64,000 nt of DNA from Sphingobium sp. Z007 (GTDB lineage: Bacteria; Pseudomonadota; Alphaproteobacteria; Sphingomonadales; Sphingomonadaceae): the NCBI RefSeq assembly GCF_900013425.1, contig NZ_FBXK01000005.1, positions 620,001 to 684,000 of the forward strand. Reading direction: 5' to 3'. The translations under genes and the position numbers were made by a program. Below the pieces are notes generated by a model. The model was given only the letters and a program-made list of their open reading frames with translations. It was not told where the DNA came from and ran no database searches. Positions 1 through 10,877 of this stretch are shown here, piece by piece. How positions within the stretch are numbered: the stretch's first letter is position 1; every line of letters begins with the position of its first letter.

Positions 1-1568
1 TCAAGGTGACCTTGGGGCCGAAGGGCCGCAACGTCGTCATCGACAAGAGCTTCGGCGCTCCCCGCATCACCAAGGACGGCGTCAGCGTCGCCAAGGAAAT
101 CGAACTGAAGGACAAGTTCGAGAATATGGGCGCGCAGATGGTCCGCGAAGTGGCTTCGAAGACCAACGACATCGCCGGTGACGGCACCACCACCGCGACC
201 GTGCTGGCCCAGGCCATCGTGCGCGAAGGCATGAAGTCGGTTGCGGCCGGCATGAACCCGATGGACCTGAAGCGCGGCATCGATCTGGCCGTCATCAAGG
301 TTGTCGAGGACATCAAGGCGCGTTCGAAGCCGGTTTCGGGTTCGGCCGAAGTCGCTCAGGTCGGCATCATCTCCGCCAATGGCGACGTTGAAGTCGGCCA
401 GAAGATCGCCGAAGCCATGGAAAAGGTCGGCAAGGAAGGCGTCATCACCGTGGAAGAGGCCAAGGGTCTCGACTTCGAACTGGACGTCGTGGAAGGTATG
501 CAGTTCGACCGCGGCTACCTGTCGCCCTACTTCATCACCAACCCGGAAAAGATGTCGGTCGAACTGTCCGATCCGTACATCCTGATCCACGAAAAGAAGC
601 TGTCGAACCTGCAGTCGATCCTTCCGATCCTGGAAGCCGTCGTTCAGTCGGGCCGGCCGCTCCTGATCATCGCGGAAGACATTGAAGGCGAAGCGCTGGC
701 GACCCTGGTCGTCAACAAGCTGCGCGGCGGCCTGAAGGTTGCTGCGGTCAAGGCGCCTGGCTTTGGCGATCGTCGCAAGGCGATGCTGGAAGACATCGCC
801 GTCCTGACCAAGGGCGAAGTGATCTCGGAAGATCTGGGCATCAAGCTGGAAAGCGTCACGCTCTCCATGCTGGGCACCGCCAAGCGCGTCACCATCGACA
901 AGGACAACACCGTCATCGTCGATGGCGCTGGCGACCATGACTCGATCAAGGGCCGCACCGAGCAGATCCGTCAGCAGATCGAGCACACCACCTCGGACTA
1001 TGACAAGGAAAAGCTGCAGGAACGCCTGGCGAAGCTGGCTGGCGGCGTTGCCGTCATCAAGGTCGGCGGCGCGACGGAAGTTGAAGTCAAGGAGCGCAAG
1101 GATCGCGTCGATGACGCTCTCCACGCAACCCGCGCGGCTGTCGAAGAAGGCATCGTCCCTGGCGGCGGCACGGCTCTGCTCTATGCCACCAAGGCGCTTG
1201 ATGGCCTCAAGGGCATCAATGACGACCAGACCCGCGGCATCGACATCGTGCGCAAGTCGCTGACCGCTCTGGTTCGCCAGATCGCCAGCAATGCGGGCCA
1301 TGACGGCGCCGTCGTGTCGGGCAAGCTGCTCGACCAGGACGACACCTCGTTCGGCTTCAACGCGTCGACCGACGTGTATGAAAACCTGGTTGCCGCCGGC
1401 GTGATCGACCCGACCAAGGTCGTCCGCACCGCGCTGCAGAACGCCGCTTCGGTGGCTGGCCTGCTCATCACGACGGAAGCCGCCGTGTCCGAGCTGCCCG
1501 CCGATGACAAGGCGCCGATGGGCATGCCCGGCGGCGGCATGGGCGGCATGGGCGGCATGGACTTCTAA
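1..1568 (+). CDS. groEL: GroEL chaperonin, 60 kDa subunit (5' end outside window)
   Basis: ATP-driven folding chaperonin of the cytoplasm, working as two seven-membered rings with GroES. The reading frame is open from the window edge. The first visible residues (VTLGPKGRN) match E. coli GroEL from about residue 29, so roughly 28 N-terminal residues are missing, and the GTG at position 6 is an internal valine, not a start. The nucleotide-binding motif [11 protein letters not shown] is present, as is the C-terminal tail of Gly-Gly-Met repeats ending MGGMDF. The gene is intact to its stop and is followed by a strong terminator, so it is the last gene of its operon; groES is expected just upstream, outside the window. 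Confidence 0.98.
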   Translation, partial: KVTLGPKGRNVVIDKSFGAPRITKDGVSVAKEIELKDKFENMGAQMVREVASKTNDIAGDGTTTATVLAQAIVREGMKSVAAGMNPMDLKRGIDLAVIKVVEDIKARSKPVSGSAEVAQVGIISANGDVEVGQKIAEAMEKVGKEGVITVEEAKGLDFELDVVEGMQFDRGYLSPYFITNPEKMSVELSDPYILIHEKKLSNLQSILPILEAVVQSGRPLLIIAEDIEGEALATLVVNKLRGGLKVAAVKAPGFGDRRKAMLEDIAVLTKGEVISEDLGIKLESVTLSMLGTAKRVTIDKDNTVIVDGAGDHDSIKGRTEQIRQQIEHTTSDYDKEKLQERLAKLAGGVAVIKVGGATEVEVKERKDRVDDALHATRAAVEEGIVPGGGTALLYATKALDGLKGINDDQTRGIDIVRKSLTALVRQIASNAGHDGAVVSGKLLDQDDTSFGFNASTDVYENLVAAGVIDPTKVVRTALQNAASVAGLLITTEAAVSELPADDKAPMGMPGGGMGGMGGMDF

Positions 1569-1650
1569 AGGCGATCGTCGCGGGCGGGGCTTGGCTTCGC
1601 CTGCGGTTCGATCGCCAGAAGGAAGTGTCCTGCTTTCTGACGCAAAGAAG

Positions 1651-1685
1651 GGGCTGGTGGAGCGATCCACCGGCCCTTTTCTTTT
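1651..1685 (+). terminator. Intrinsic terminator after groEL
   Basis: An 11-bp stem (1651-1661 with 1666-1676, one G-T wobble) closes on a GCGA tetraloop and is followed by TTTTCTTTT. It lies 80 bases after the groEL stop, with no gene between. Confidence 0.9.
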
Positions 1686-1751
1686 GGGCGGTCGCGTTTA
1701 GAAAGGACAGGATGGCTTTAGGAGGGCAAGATCATTCCGAACCTTCTTGCC

Positions 1752-2348
1752 TTGCTAGCGGCGACCGCGCTGGCAGGCCCGCCATATTTCCCGGCTGAAC
1801 TGGCGGCACCGACGGTGGAGTGCGGCAGTGCGGCGCATCGCTGGACCGTGCCGGTCGCCGATGCGGGCACCTTGGCATCCTATGCTGCTTTCCTGGCTGC
1901 CGCAAAGGAGCCGGTGCTTTACGTCGGTGGAGGCGAGGCGGCGGTTGAGGGAAAGCGGGTTGTTCGCTTTCTCTGGCTCCGCACCTTCCACCCGCCGATT
2001 ATAGTCCGCATTGACTTCCGCCGGGATAAGCCACCCCGACTGGTTGCCAAGCGGCTGACCGGCATTGGCAGCTATGAAGTTGGCAAGGTTGACCTCACGA
2101 TCGATCGCGCGCTGGACGATGTGGAGGCGGATCGGGTCAAGGCCCTGTTGGCGCAGGACGATATGTTCACCTCAGCGTCTCCCTCCTGTGGCCCGCCCGG
2201 AACGGATGGCGCGCAATGGATGGTCGGGGTGATCGATGCAGAGGGCTATCATTTCACTCGCGCCTGGAGTCCGCGCGACGGCAAGGTCCGCGAGATCGGG
2301 CTGGCCCTGCTGGCTCTTGCCGGATGGGAAGACGCGGAAATCTATTGA
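1752..2348 (+). CDS. Exported protein of unknown function; start codon uncertain
   Basis: A protein of about 200 residues that I do not recognise. The N-terminus is a hydrophobic Leu/Ala run ending ALAG, like a signal peptide, so the product is probably periplasmic. The body shows no motif I can name; Cys residues occur near residues 24 and 145. Start: the TTG at 1752 has no Shine-Dalgarno sequence and would cut the signal peptide short. The only good ribosome binding site, AGGAGGG at 1720-1726, precedes ATC (1731) and ATT (1734) in the same frame, and an in-frame TAG at 1719 rules out anything earlier. Starting there would give a complete signal peptide beginning (M)IPNLLALLAATALAG. Either a rare ATC/ATT start is used or the true ATG was lost. 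Confidence 0.65.
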   Translation: MLAATALAGPPYFPAELAAPTVECGSAAHRWTVPVADAGTLASYAAFLAAAKEPVLYVGGGEAAVEGKRVVRFLWLRTFHPPIIVRIDFRRDKPPRLVAKRLTGIGSYEVGKVDLTIDRALDDVEADRVKALLAQDDMFTSASPSCGPPGTDGAQWMVGVIDAEGYHFTRAWSPRDGKVREIGLALLALAGWEDAEIY

Positions 2349-2353
2349 GCCGG

Positions 2354-3076
2354 TCAATTCGATCCCATCGCTAGCCGCCGGCGCGTCACCACCATCATCG
2401 GCAGTTCGGCGCGCACCTCGAACCCCAAGGTCCGGTAAAGGGCGATCGTGCGGTCGTGGGCGGCATAGGCGTGCAGGAAGGGGGTTTCGCCGCGGTCCAG
2501 CATCGCCTGCGCAACGATCCGCATCAGCGCGCCGGCCAGCCCGCGGCCGCGCCAGTCGGGATGGGTGCACACACCGCTGACTTCGGTGAAGCCCGGCATC
2601 GCCATACGCTCGCCCGCCATTGCGATCAGTTGGCCGTTGTCGCGCACGCCGATGAAACGGCCCAGCCTATGGGTCAGGGGCGCGAACGGCCCCGGCCGGG
2701 TGAGCAGCGCGAGGGCGCGCATGTCCGCGGTGTCGCGTTCGTCCAGCTTTACCCAGGTTGGCGGCGCAGAGGTAGCGGGGGTGATCGATGGGGCGACCAT
2801 CTGCGCCAGCGTCGCGCTGCGCAGCACGGTGACGCCGGGCGGCGGGATCAAGGCATCTGGGCCGACCAACCAGAGTTCGCCATCATCCGGCACCAGCGCA
2901 GCGAGGGCCGCCCGGCTGTCGGCGCTGTCGTCCGCTGCAGCGCCGAACGGCCCGTAAAGCGGATCGATCCGGCGCGCACGATCGTTGCCCTGCGCCAGCG
3001 CGGACCAGCCGCTTGCCAGGCTGTGCCAGACGGGGTGATCGAGCGGATGAGACGGCGAGTTGGACAGTTGCAGCAA
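2354..3076 (-). CDS. GNAT family N-acetyltransferase (FR47-like)
   Basis: Acetyl-CoA-dependent N-acyltransferase; substrate unknown. The C-terminal half carries the GNAT core: a beta-strand ending GVCTHPDWRGRGLAGALM, containing the pyrophosphate-binding R-G-R-G-L-A loop, followed by a helix and the YRTLGF motif typical of the last strands. The N-terminal 110 residues are less conserved, as in FR47-like proteins. The frame is open up to a TTG at 3130, but that would run through the palindromic operator at 3089-3107. I therefore favour TTG 3076 or CTG 3067, just after a GGAAGAGG ribosome site; no ATG is available. Divergent from the MarR-GNAT gene at 3130 and probably controlled by it. Confidence 0.85.
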   Translation of the reverse strand: MLQLSNSPSHPLDHPVWHSLASGWSALAQGNDRARRIDPLYGPFGAAADDSADSRAALAALVPDDGELWLVGPDALIPPPGVTVLRSATLAQMVAPSITPATSAPPTWVKLDERDTADMRALALLTRPGPFAPLTHRLGRFIGVRDNGQLIAMAGERMAMPGFTEVSGVCTHPDWRGRGLAGALMRIVAQAMLDRGETPFLHAYAAHDRTIALYRTLGFEVRAELPMMVVTRRRLAMGSN

Positions 3077-3088
3077 CCTCTTCCATTT

Positions 3089-3107
3089 TAGTTGACGACG
3101 ACAACTA
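3089..3107. promoter_or_regulatory. Palindromic operator, MarR-type
   Basis: A perfect inverted repeat TAGTTG-N7-CAACTA sits between two divergent acetyltransferase genes, 22 bases before the start codon of the MarR-GNAT fusion. MarR proteins bind such dyads and commonly regulate their own gene and the divergent one. The assignment is inferred from position and symmetry. Confidence 0.65.
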
Positions 3108-3129
3108 TCATGGCTTAGCCTGACCTGCA

Positions 3130-4134
3130 ATGACTGAACAGCGAACTGCCGCCGATCTGCCCGCGCCTGAAACCCCAGCGCCTAAAACCCCAGCGCCTAA
3201 AACCCCAGCGCCCGAAACCGTCGCGGCGCTGCGCGCCTTCAACCGCTTCCACACCCGGTTCGCGGGCGTGTTGCAACCCAGCTATATGGACAGCGGCATG
3301 GGCGTGACGGCGGCGCGGCTGCTCTATGAGATCGCGCAAGGAGAGGCGGGCGTGCTGGCCAGCAGCCTGCGCGATCGGATCGGGCTGGACGCCGGTCATG
3401 CCAGCCGCATCATTGCGGGCTTCGAAAAGCGGGGGTGGATCGCGCGGGGCCGGGGCAGCGACGCGCGGCAACGGCCGATCGCGCTGACGCCGGAAGGACG
3501 TGCGGCCTTTGCGGCGATCGACGCGCGCACCCGCGCCGATACCGCTGCCCGCATCGTCGGGCTGGACCGGGCGCAGCAGGAGGATCTGATTGCCGCATTG
3601 GGTCAGGTCCGGGCGCTGCTGGGCAATGGGGTGGTCGGTGAGGATGCACCCGACAATTGGTCGATCCGCGCTTTCCGTATCGGCGACCTGGCGCTGGTCG
3701 CATCGCGCCAGGCCCGGCTGTATGAGGCGGAATATGGCTGGGGGCGGGCGATGGAGGTGATGCAGGGCGAGATCACCACCGCGTTCCTGCGCGATTTCAA
3801 GCCCGGCAGGGAGCAGGCCTGGATCGCCGAGCGCGACGGCGCGATGCTGGGTGCGGTGCTGCTGGCCGATGCGGGCGACGATGTCGGGCAGTTGCGACTG
3901 TTGCATGTCGAACGCGCCGCGCGGGGGATGGGCATCGGCCGGGCGCTGGTCGACCAGTGCATCGGCTTTGCCCGTGATGCAGATTATCGACAGCTGATGT
4001 TGTGGACGCAGGATGTCCTCGTCCACGCTCGGCACCTGTATGAATCCACTGGATTTTCTGTAGTAGAGCGCGAAACCCATCGTCTTTTCGGGACCGAAAT
4101 GACGGGCGAGCGGTGGTTATTGTCGCTGCATTAA
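3130..4134 (+). CDS. MarR-type regulator fused to GNAT N-acetyltransferase
   Basis: A two-domain protein of 334 residues. Residues about 30-165 form a MarR winged helix (TAARLLYEIA, LRDRIGLDAGHASRIIAGFEKRG, then a charged wing with R-Q-R-P-I-A-L-T-P-E-G). Residues about 175-334 form a GNAT domain with the acetyl-CoA loop VERAARGMGIGRAL and the ending LYESTGF. Such fusions are known as bifunctional HTH/acetyltransferases; what they acetylate is mostly unknown. The N-terminal tail holds a short repeat (A-P-K-T-P twice, flanked by A-P-E-T) encoded by a 15-bp tandem DNA repeat. No clear Shine-Dalgarno precedes the ATG. The dyad upstream suggests autoregulation. Confidence 0.93.
   Translation: MTEQRTAADLPAPETPAPKTPAPKTPAPETVAALRAFNRFHTRFAGVLQPSYMDSGMGVTAARLLYEIAQGEAGVLASSLRDRIGLDAGHASRIIAGFEKRGWIARGRGSDARQRPIALTPEGRAAFAAIDARTRADTAARIVGLDRAQQEDLIAALGQVRALLGNGVVGEDAPDNWSIRAFRIGDLALVASRQARLYEAEYGWGRAMEVMQGEITTAFLRDFKPGREQAWIAERDGAMLGAVLLADAGDDVGQLRLLHVERAARGMGIGRALVDQCIGFARDADYRQLMLWTQDVLVHARHLYESTGFSVVERETHRLFGTEMTGERWLLSLH
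3164..3218 (+). repeat. 15-bp tandem repeat inside the MarR-GNAT gene
   Basis: The unit CCTAAAACCCCAGCG occurs twice exactly, with a diverged copy before it (CCTGAAACCCCAGCG) and a partial copy after. It encodes Pro-Lys-Thr-Pro-Ala units in the N-terminal tail. Because the unit is a multiple of three, copy-number change would keep the frame. Confidence 0.85.
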
Positions 4135-4190
4135 CCGAATAATAAAGGAACAAATGCGATCAAGGGGGCGGGAACCGGAGACCCGCCATT

Positions 4191-6170
4191 TTGCGCCTGC
4201 TGAAATCATTGCTGGAACGGCGCAAGGCGCAGGAACCGGGGCAGGACGCCGAGGTGCGGCGCAGCCTTATCAAATCGCTTTACGCATCGCCTGCGTCCCT
4301 ATTGAGGGGCGCGGTATCCGGCGGATCGCTAGGACTGGTCGTTGCCTATTATGCTGACCTTCCCGTCATCACCCTGATTTCCGTTCTGATCGTGATCGTG
4401 GGGGTAAGCCGGTCGATCTCCGCAGTCTATTTCCAGCGCCAACTGGCCCATCGCGAAAAACCGACCCTCTCCATCTGGGGCGCCGCCTATGAGCTAGGGG
4501 CGTGGGTTTATGCCGCGCTGCTGGGATTACACGCGCTGGCGACGTTGACCATGGTCGATATGGCCAGCCTGCATGTGCTGAGCGTGGGCATGGTTGCGTC
4601 CTATGCCGGCGGCATTGCCGGGCGGAATGCCGGGCGCGTGCATGTCGCCGTCGGGCAGACCTGCTTTTCGTTGCTGCCCACGTCGATCGGCCTGATCCTT
4701 GCTGGCGGTGTTCCTTACATCACATTGGGCATATTGTGCTTTCTGATGATTTTCGCGATGGGCGAAATCACCAAGACGACGCATCGCATCGTGCTGGAAG
4801 CGTTGCTGGCGAAGAATGAAAAGGCGATGCTGGCGACCAAGTTCGAGCGACTGGCGCGGTTCGACAGCCTGACCGGAGTCGAAAACCGGATGGCGATGCA
4901 AATGCGTTTGCACGACCTGTTCGAGCAGCGCACATCCGTTCATGAACCGATGGCGATCCTGTGGATGGACCTGGACCGGTTCAAGGAGATCAACGATTCC
5001 CTTGGGCATATCGTCGGCGACAAGCTGCTGTGCCAGGTGGCGGAGCGGCTCTCCGGCGCGCTGCACGGCAGGGGGCATGTCTCGCGCTTTGGCGGAGACG
5101 AGTTCATCATCATCTGTCCCCATGGCGACCACATCGTCGCGCAGGCCGTGGCCAACGACGTCATGCGGGAGTTTGAGAGCGAGTTCGACATCAACGGCTA
5201 TTCGCTCAGCGTCACGGCATCCATGGGCATAGCGGTTGCGCCGGCCGATGGTCGGGACGGCGACGAACTGCTGCAACATGCCGACCTGGCCCTCTACCAG
5301 TCCAAGCATAATGGGCGTAACCGGCAAAGCCGGTTCGAATGGTCGATGAAGGAGCGTCAGAACCGTATCTACGAACTGGAAATGGGACTGCGTGCCGCGC
5401 TCGCGCAAGGCGATTTGCGCCTGCATTATCAGCCGATATTCGACAGCCGCACTGGCCGAATTGTCATTTGTGAAGCGTTGATGCGCTGGGATCATCCCCA
5501 ATTGGGGCCGATATCGCCCGGCGAGTTCATTCCGATAGCGGAAAGCAGCTCACTGATAGAGCCGATCACGGACTGGGCTTTGCAACAGGCCTGTCATGAC
5601 GCAATGCAATGGGATGACGACATCCGCGTCGCCGTCAACATATCACCCGCGCTCATCAAGAGCGACGGGCTTTCACGCTCCGTCATGAGTGCGCTGCTGA
5701 AGGCTGGCATGCGCGCACGCCGCCTGGAGTTGGAGGTGACCGAATCGACGTTCCTGGAGGATGACGGGCATACCCATCTCATTCTGGCGGAGTTGCGGCG
5801 CATCGGCCTTCGCCTGGCGCTGGATGATTTCGGGACGGGCTATTCGTCGCTTGGATCGTTGCGGTCGCATGCCTTCGACACGATCAAGGTGGATCAAAGC
5901 TTCATGCGCGGGGTGGGCGAAAATCCGCGGGATCGCGCGATTGCGCAATCCGTCGCCTATCTCGCCCATTCGTTGGATGTCGAAACGGTCGCCGAAGGAA
6001 TCGAGACCGAAGAACAGTTGCGCTATGCGCGCGAGGTCGGCTTCACCAATGTGCAGGGGTTCATATTAAGCAAGCCCATGCCGGCCGAAGCGCTGCTGCA
6101 ATTGATGGCCGACATGCATACGGGCGGTCAGGACATGGTCGGCCTGATCCGGCAGCGGCGCCTGGCCTGA
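4191..6170 (+). CDS. Membrane GGDEF-EAL protein (cyclic di-GMP synthase/phosphodiesterase)
   Basis: A 659-residue protein for cyclic di-GMP turnover. Residues about 40-195 hold roughly five to six membrane segments with no PAS or other recognisable sensor. The GGDEF domain (about 220-380) has intact RFGGDEF at 299-305. The inhibitory I-site is absent: the RxxD position reads H-G-R-G. The EAL domain (about 395-645) has C-EALMRWDHP (E427), NIS, the EVTES glutamate (E516), DDFGTGYSS (544-552) and EGIET (601-605), so phosphodiesterase activity is expected. It starts at TTG 4191 after CCGGAG. It is convergent with an RpfF-like crotonase gene. Which activity dominates cannot be told from sequence. 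Confidence 0.93.
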   Translation: MRLLKSLLERRKAQEPGQDAEVRRSLIKSLYASPASLLRGAVSGGSLGLVVAYYADLPVITLISVLIVIVGVSRSISAVYFQRQLAHREKPTLSIWGAAYELGAWVYAALLGLHALATLTMVDMASLHVLSVGMVASYAGGIAGRNAGRVHVAVGQTCFSLLPTSIGLILAGGVPYITLGILCFLMIFAMGEITKTTHRIVLEALLAKNEKAMLATKFERLARFDSLTGVENRMAMQMRLHDLFEQRTSVHEPMAILWMDLDRFKEINDSLGHIVGDKLLCQVAERLSGALHGRGHVSRFGGDEFIIICPHGDHIVAQAVANDVMREFESEFDINGYSLSVTASMGIAVAPADGRDGDELLQHADLALYQSKHNGRNRQSRFEWSMKERQNRIYELEMGLRAALAQGDLRLHYQPIFDSRTGRIVICEALMRWDHPQLGPISPGEFIPIAESSSLIEPITDWALQQACHDAMQWDDDIRVAVNISPALIKSDGLSRSVMSALLKAGMRARRLELEVTESTFLEDDGHTHLILAELRRIGLRLALDDFGTGYSSLGSLRSHAFDTIKVDQSFMRGVGENPRDRAIAQSVAYLAHSLDVETVAEGIETEEQLRYAREVGFTNVQGFILSKPMPAEALLQLMADMHTGGQDMVGLIRQRRLA

Positions 6171-6191
6171 ACGTCCGCCCGCATGTGCGTG

Positions 6192-7148
6192 TCAACGCGC
6201 CAGGCGCGTTTGGGCGGAGGCGAGGCGACGCATCATCCGCATATCCTTGAGGTCAATCTTGACCGCCGACGCGGCCCAGTTTTCGACGATGTCCTTAAGC
6301 TCGTCATAATGGAGCGGATCGACGCGGCGTCCCGCCTGAAACACCCCCACATGCCCTGAATGATGGGCGCGGGACGCCTTAATATAGTCGCGCACCGCCT
6401 CTTCGCCTTCGCCATCCTCGACAAGGGTGTGGACGATACCCAGGTCGTACATTTCCTCCGCGCTATGGACTTTGCCGGACAGGATCATGCGCTCGGCCGT
6501 CAGTCGGCCCAGTTTGCGTGCCAGGATGGAATAGGCGCCCATGCCGGGAAACAGGCCGAACAGCATTTCGGGCAGACCAAAGCGGGCACTGCGCTCCGCT
6601 ATGACGATGTCGAAACACAACAGCGCTTCGAACCCGCCGCCCAGCGCGTCGCCCTGCGCCAGGGCCACCGATACGACGGGCATGTCGCCATTGAGCCAGG
6701 TCCGGTTGACGACGTCGATGCAGGCATGGCCATAGGCCACCAAGCCGGGCAGGTCGCCGCGTTCGATGCAACTTGCGAACAGTTCCAGATCGCCGCCGAG
6801 ATTGAACACCCCGGGAAAACGCGATCCTGCGACGAGATATTTGATCGGCAATTGGCCCGCATCGAACAAGCGTTTCGATTCGACATACCAAGTGCGCACG
6901 TCCCGCAGCATGGCGAGCGAGAAATTGGGGCGTTCCAGCGGCGTCATGAACGCCCAGAGGGTTGCAAGATCCTCGTCCCAGCGGACATCGATCTGTCCCA
7001 GGTCGAACAGGCTGGATTGTGCGACAGCGGTGTCGCGCGCGCTTTCCGTAGGGGCGAGTGGCGGATGGTCGCCGTCGTCCGACAAATGGTCTTCGCCGGC
7101 GTGCTCCGCCTCGTCTCTGGTGGGATTAAACCGTCCTGAATCAATCAT
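6192..7148 (-). CDS. RpfF-like crotonase; candidate diffusible-signal-factor synthase
   Basis: A crotonase-fold protein of 318 residues from the ATG at 7148. It most resembles RpfF, the enzyme that makes cis-2-unsaturated fatty-acid signals (DSF) from acyl-ACP. Shared stretches include SRFPGVFNLGGDLELF, VALAQGDALGGGFEAL and FGLPEMLFGLFPGMGAYS. The two catalytic glutamates of Xanthomonas RpfF (E141, E161) have counterparts here at E174 and E194 with the same 20-residue spacing. An earlier TTG (7205) adds 19 residues but lacks a ribosome site; the chosen ATG has a weak GGGG. The charged N-terminal tail (about 50 residues) is unlike the usual crotonase start. It faces a GGDEF-EAL gene, which suggests a link to cyclic di-GMP signalling. 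It could instead be a metabolic enoyl-CoA hydratase. Confidence 0.85.
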   Translation of the reverse strand: MIDSGRFNPTRDEAEHAGEDHLSDDGDHPPLAPTESARDTAVAQSSLFDLGQIDVRWDEDLATLWAFMTPLERPNFSLAMLRDVRTWYVESKRLFDAGQLPIKYLVAGSRFPGVFNLGGDLELFASCIERGDLPGLVAYGHACIDVVNRTWLNGDMPVVSVALAQGDALGGGFEALLCFDIVIAERSARFGLPEMLFGLFPGMGAYSILARKLGRLTAERMILSGKVHSAEEMYDLGIVHTLVEDGEGEEAVRDYIKASRAHHSGHVGVFQAGRRVDPLHYDELKDIVENWAASAVKIDLKDMRMMRRLASAQTRLAR

Positions 7149-7386
7149 ATGCGACCCCGTTTTTCTATATGGAATGAAAAGATCAGGCTGGAGCGCAGCA
7201 TGCAATCAACCGTCTTATGATTGACAGGCCGTTAACCATTTTTGCCTCTGACTGTTGCAAGCAGGTCGCCCCAAATGCCGCCGAAGTGGACCCAATGTGG
7301 CGGGAATGCCACAAAAGCCGCTGTTGAACGGACGTAAGATTATGCGGTCAGCGCTTTGTTAACCCTTGTCCATTAGTCCGGCGCGT

Positions 7387-7566
7387 ATGAACGAGCCGCG
7401 CCCACAGACTTCTTGCGTCACATTGGCCCTGCATGATGCGGACGGCGCGCCATGGCCGTTGCGCCTGTCGGCGGATTGCCTGCGTTTCATCGGTCCCTAT
7501 CGGCGGGTCGATGGCTTCAATATCGACGCGATGGCCTTGTTCGAAGGGGTCCGCAAGGCGGGCTGA
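7387..7566 (+). CDS. Small hypothetical protein
   Basis: A 59-residue open frame from ATG 7387, starting MNEPRPQTSCVTLALHD. There is no motif or membrane segment that I recognise. It lies just before tgt on the same strand, 55 bases upstream, and may share its transcript. An in-frame TTG at 7366 would add seven residues. There is no strong ribosome site, so it may be spurious. Confidence 0.45.
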   Translation: MNEPRPQTSCVTLALHDADGAPWPLRLSADCLRFIGPYRRVDGFNIDAMALFEGVRKAG

Positions 7567-7612
7567 GCTGACGGCATCGCCGATCCTTGTGCGCATTGCC
7601 GTTCGCTCCTAA

Positions 7613-10341
<2,729 letters not shown>

Positions 10342-10348
10342 CTGTGTA

Positions 10349-10600
10349 TCAGTCCAGTTTGCTCAGCAGGTCCAACATCTCGGGCGGAATATCTTCGTCC
10401 ACGGCGCGCTGGTAAACGGTACGGAGAGCCTGGGAGACATGCACATCCTCCTTGCCCGCAGGCAGAGGCTTCTGCTTTGCGGTGGCGCCCGTCATCCTTG
10501 CTGTCCGGGTTGCGGCGTCGGCATCCTTGTCGTCATCGGCCACGCCCCGCTCCGTCGTTGAAGAAACCAAAATCAGCCCCTCTGCAGCCATTCCCGCCAT
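10349..10600 (-). CDS. nepR: NepR anti-sigma factor
   Basis: A small soluble protein of up to 83 residues. The C-terminal part contains the NepR signature LRTVYQRAVDEDIPPEMLDLL, the helices that bind either sigma-EcfG or phosphorylated PhyR. When PhyR is phosphorylated it pulls NepR away and frees EcfG. The N-terminal 45 residues are low-complexity and charged; NepR proteins are usually about 60 residues, so a later start (Met36 or a GTG) is possible. It is divergent from phyR and followed by phyP. Confidence 0.93.
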   Translation of the reverse strand: MAGMAAEGLILVSSTTERGVADDDKDADAATRTARMTGATAKQKPLPAGKEDVHVSQALRTVYQRAVDEDIPPEMLDLLSKLD

Positions 10601-10703
10601 GTCGGCACGCCCGTTTCGCGGGTTTGCGCCATGACGTCAATTCGCACAATCATGCAATTCATGGGAAATTCACGATATCGTCGAAAAAACCATCTGGAGG
10701 CGA

Positions 10704-10728
10704 AACAAATCCGGTTATCGATGGTTCC
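10704..10728 (-). promoter_or_regulatory. Probable sigma-EcfG promoter for nepR-phyP
   Basis: Read on the minus strand: GGAAC (10728-10724), a 16-nt spacer, then TGTT (10707-10704). The sigma-EcfG consensus is GGAAC-N16/17-CGTT, so one base of the -10 element differs. It lies about 100 bases before the nepR start, in the nepR-phyR divergent region, consistent with the known autoregulation of this circuit. Confidence 0.5.
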
Positions 10729-10877
10729 GCCCCTCGAAGCATTTTTTACGCTGCGCAACTTTGCGTGGCTGTCGGGGCGGCGGGGGGTTGTCATCATGGC
10801 ATGGACATTCCATCCTTCCACGCTGTTCCCATGCTTCGGGACAATGTGGCCCTGATGGGCAGGGAGAAGACTTGACG

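Noticed and set aside
4147-4195. GGAAC boxes before the GGDEF-EAL gene as sigma-EcfG promoters
   Set aside because: No GTT occurs 16-17 bases downstream of either GGAAC.
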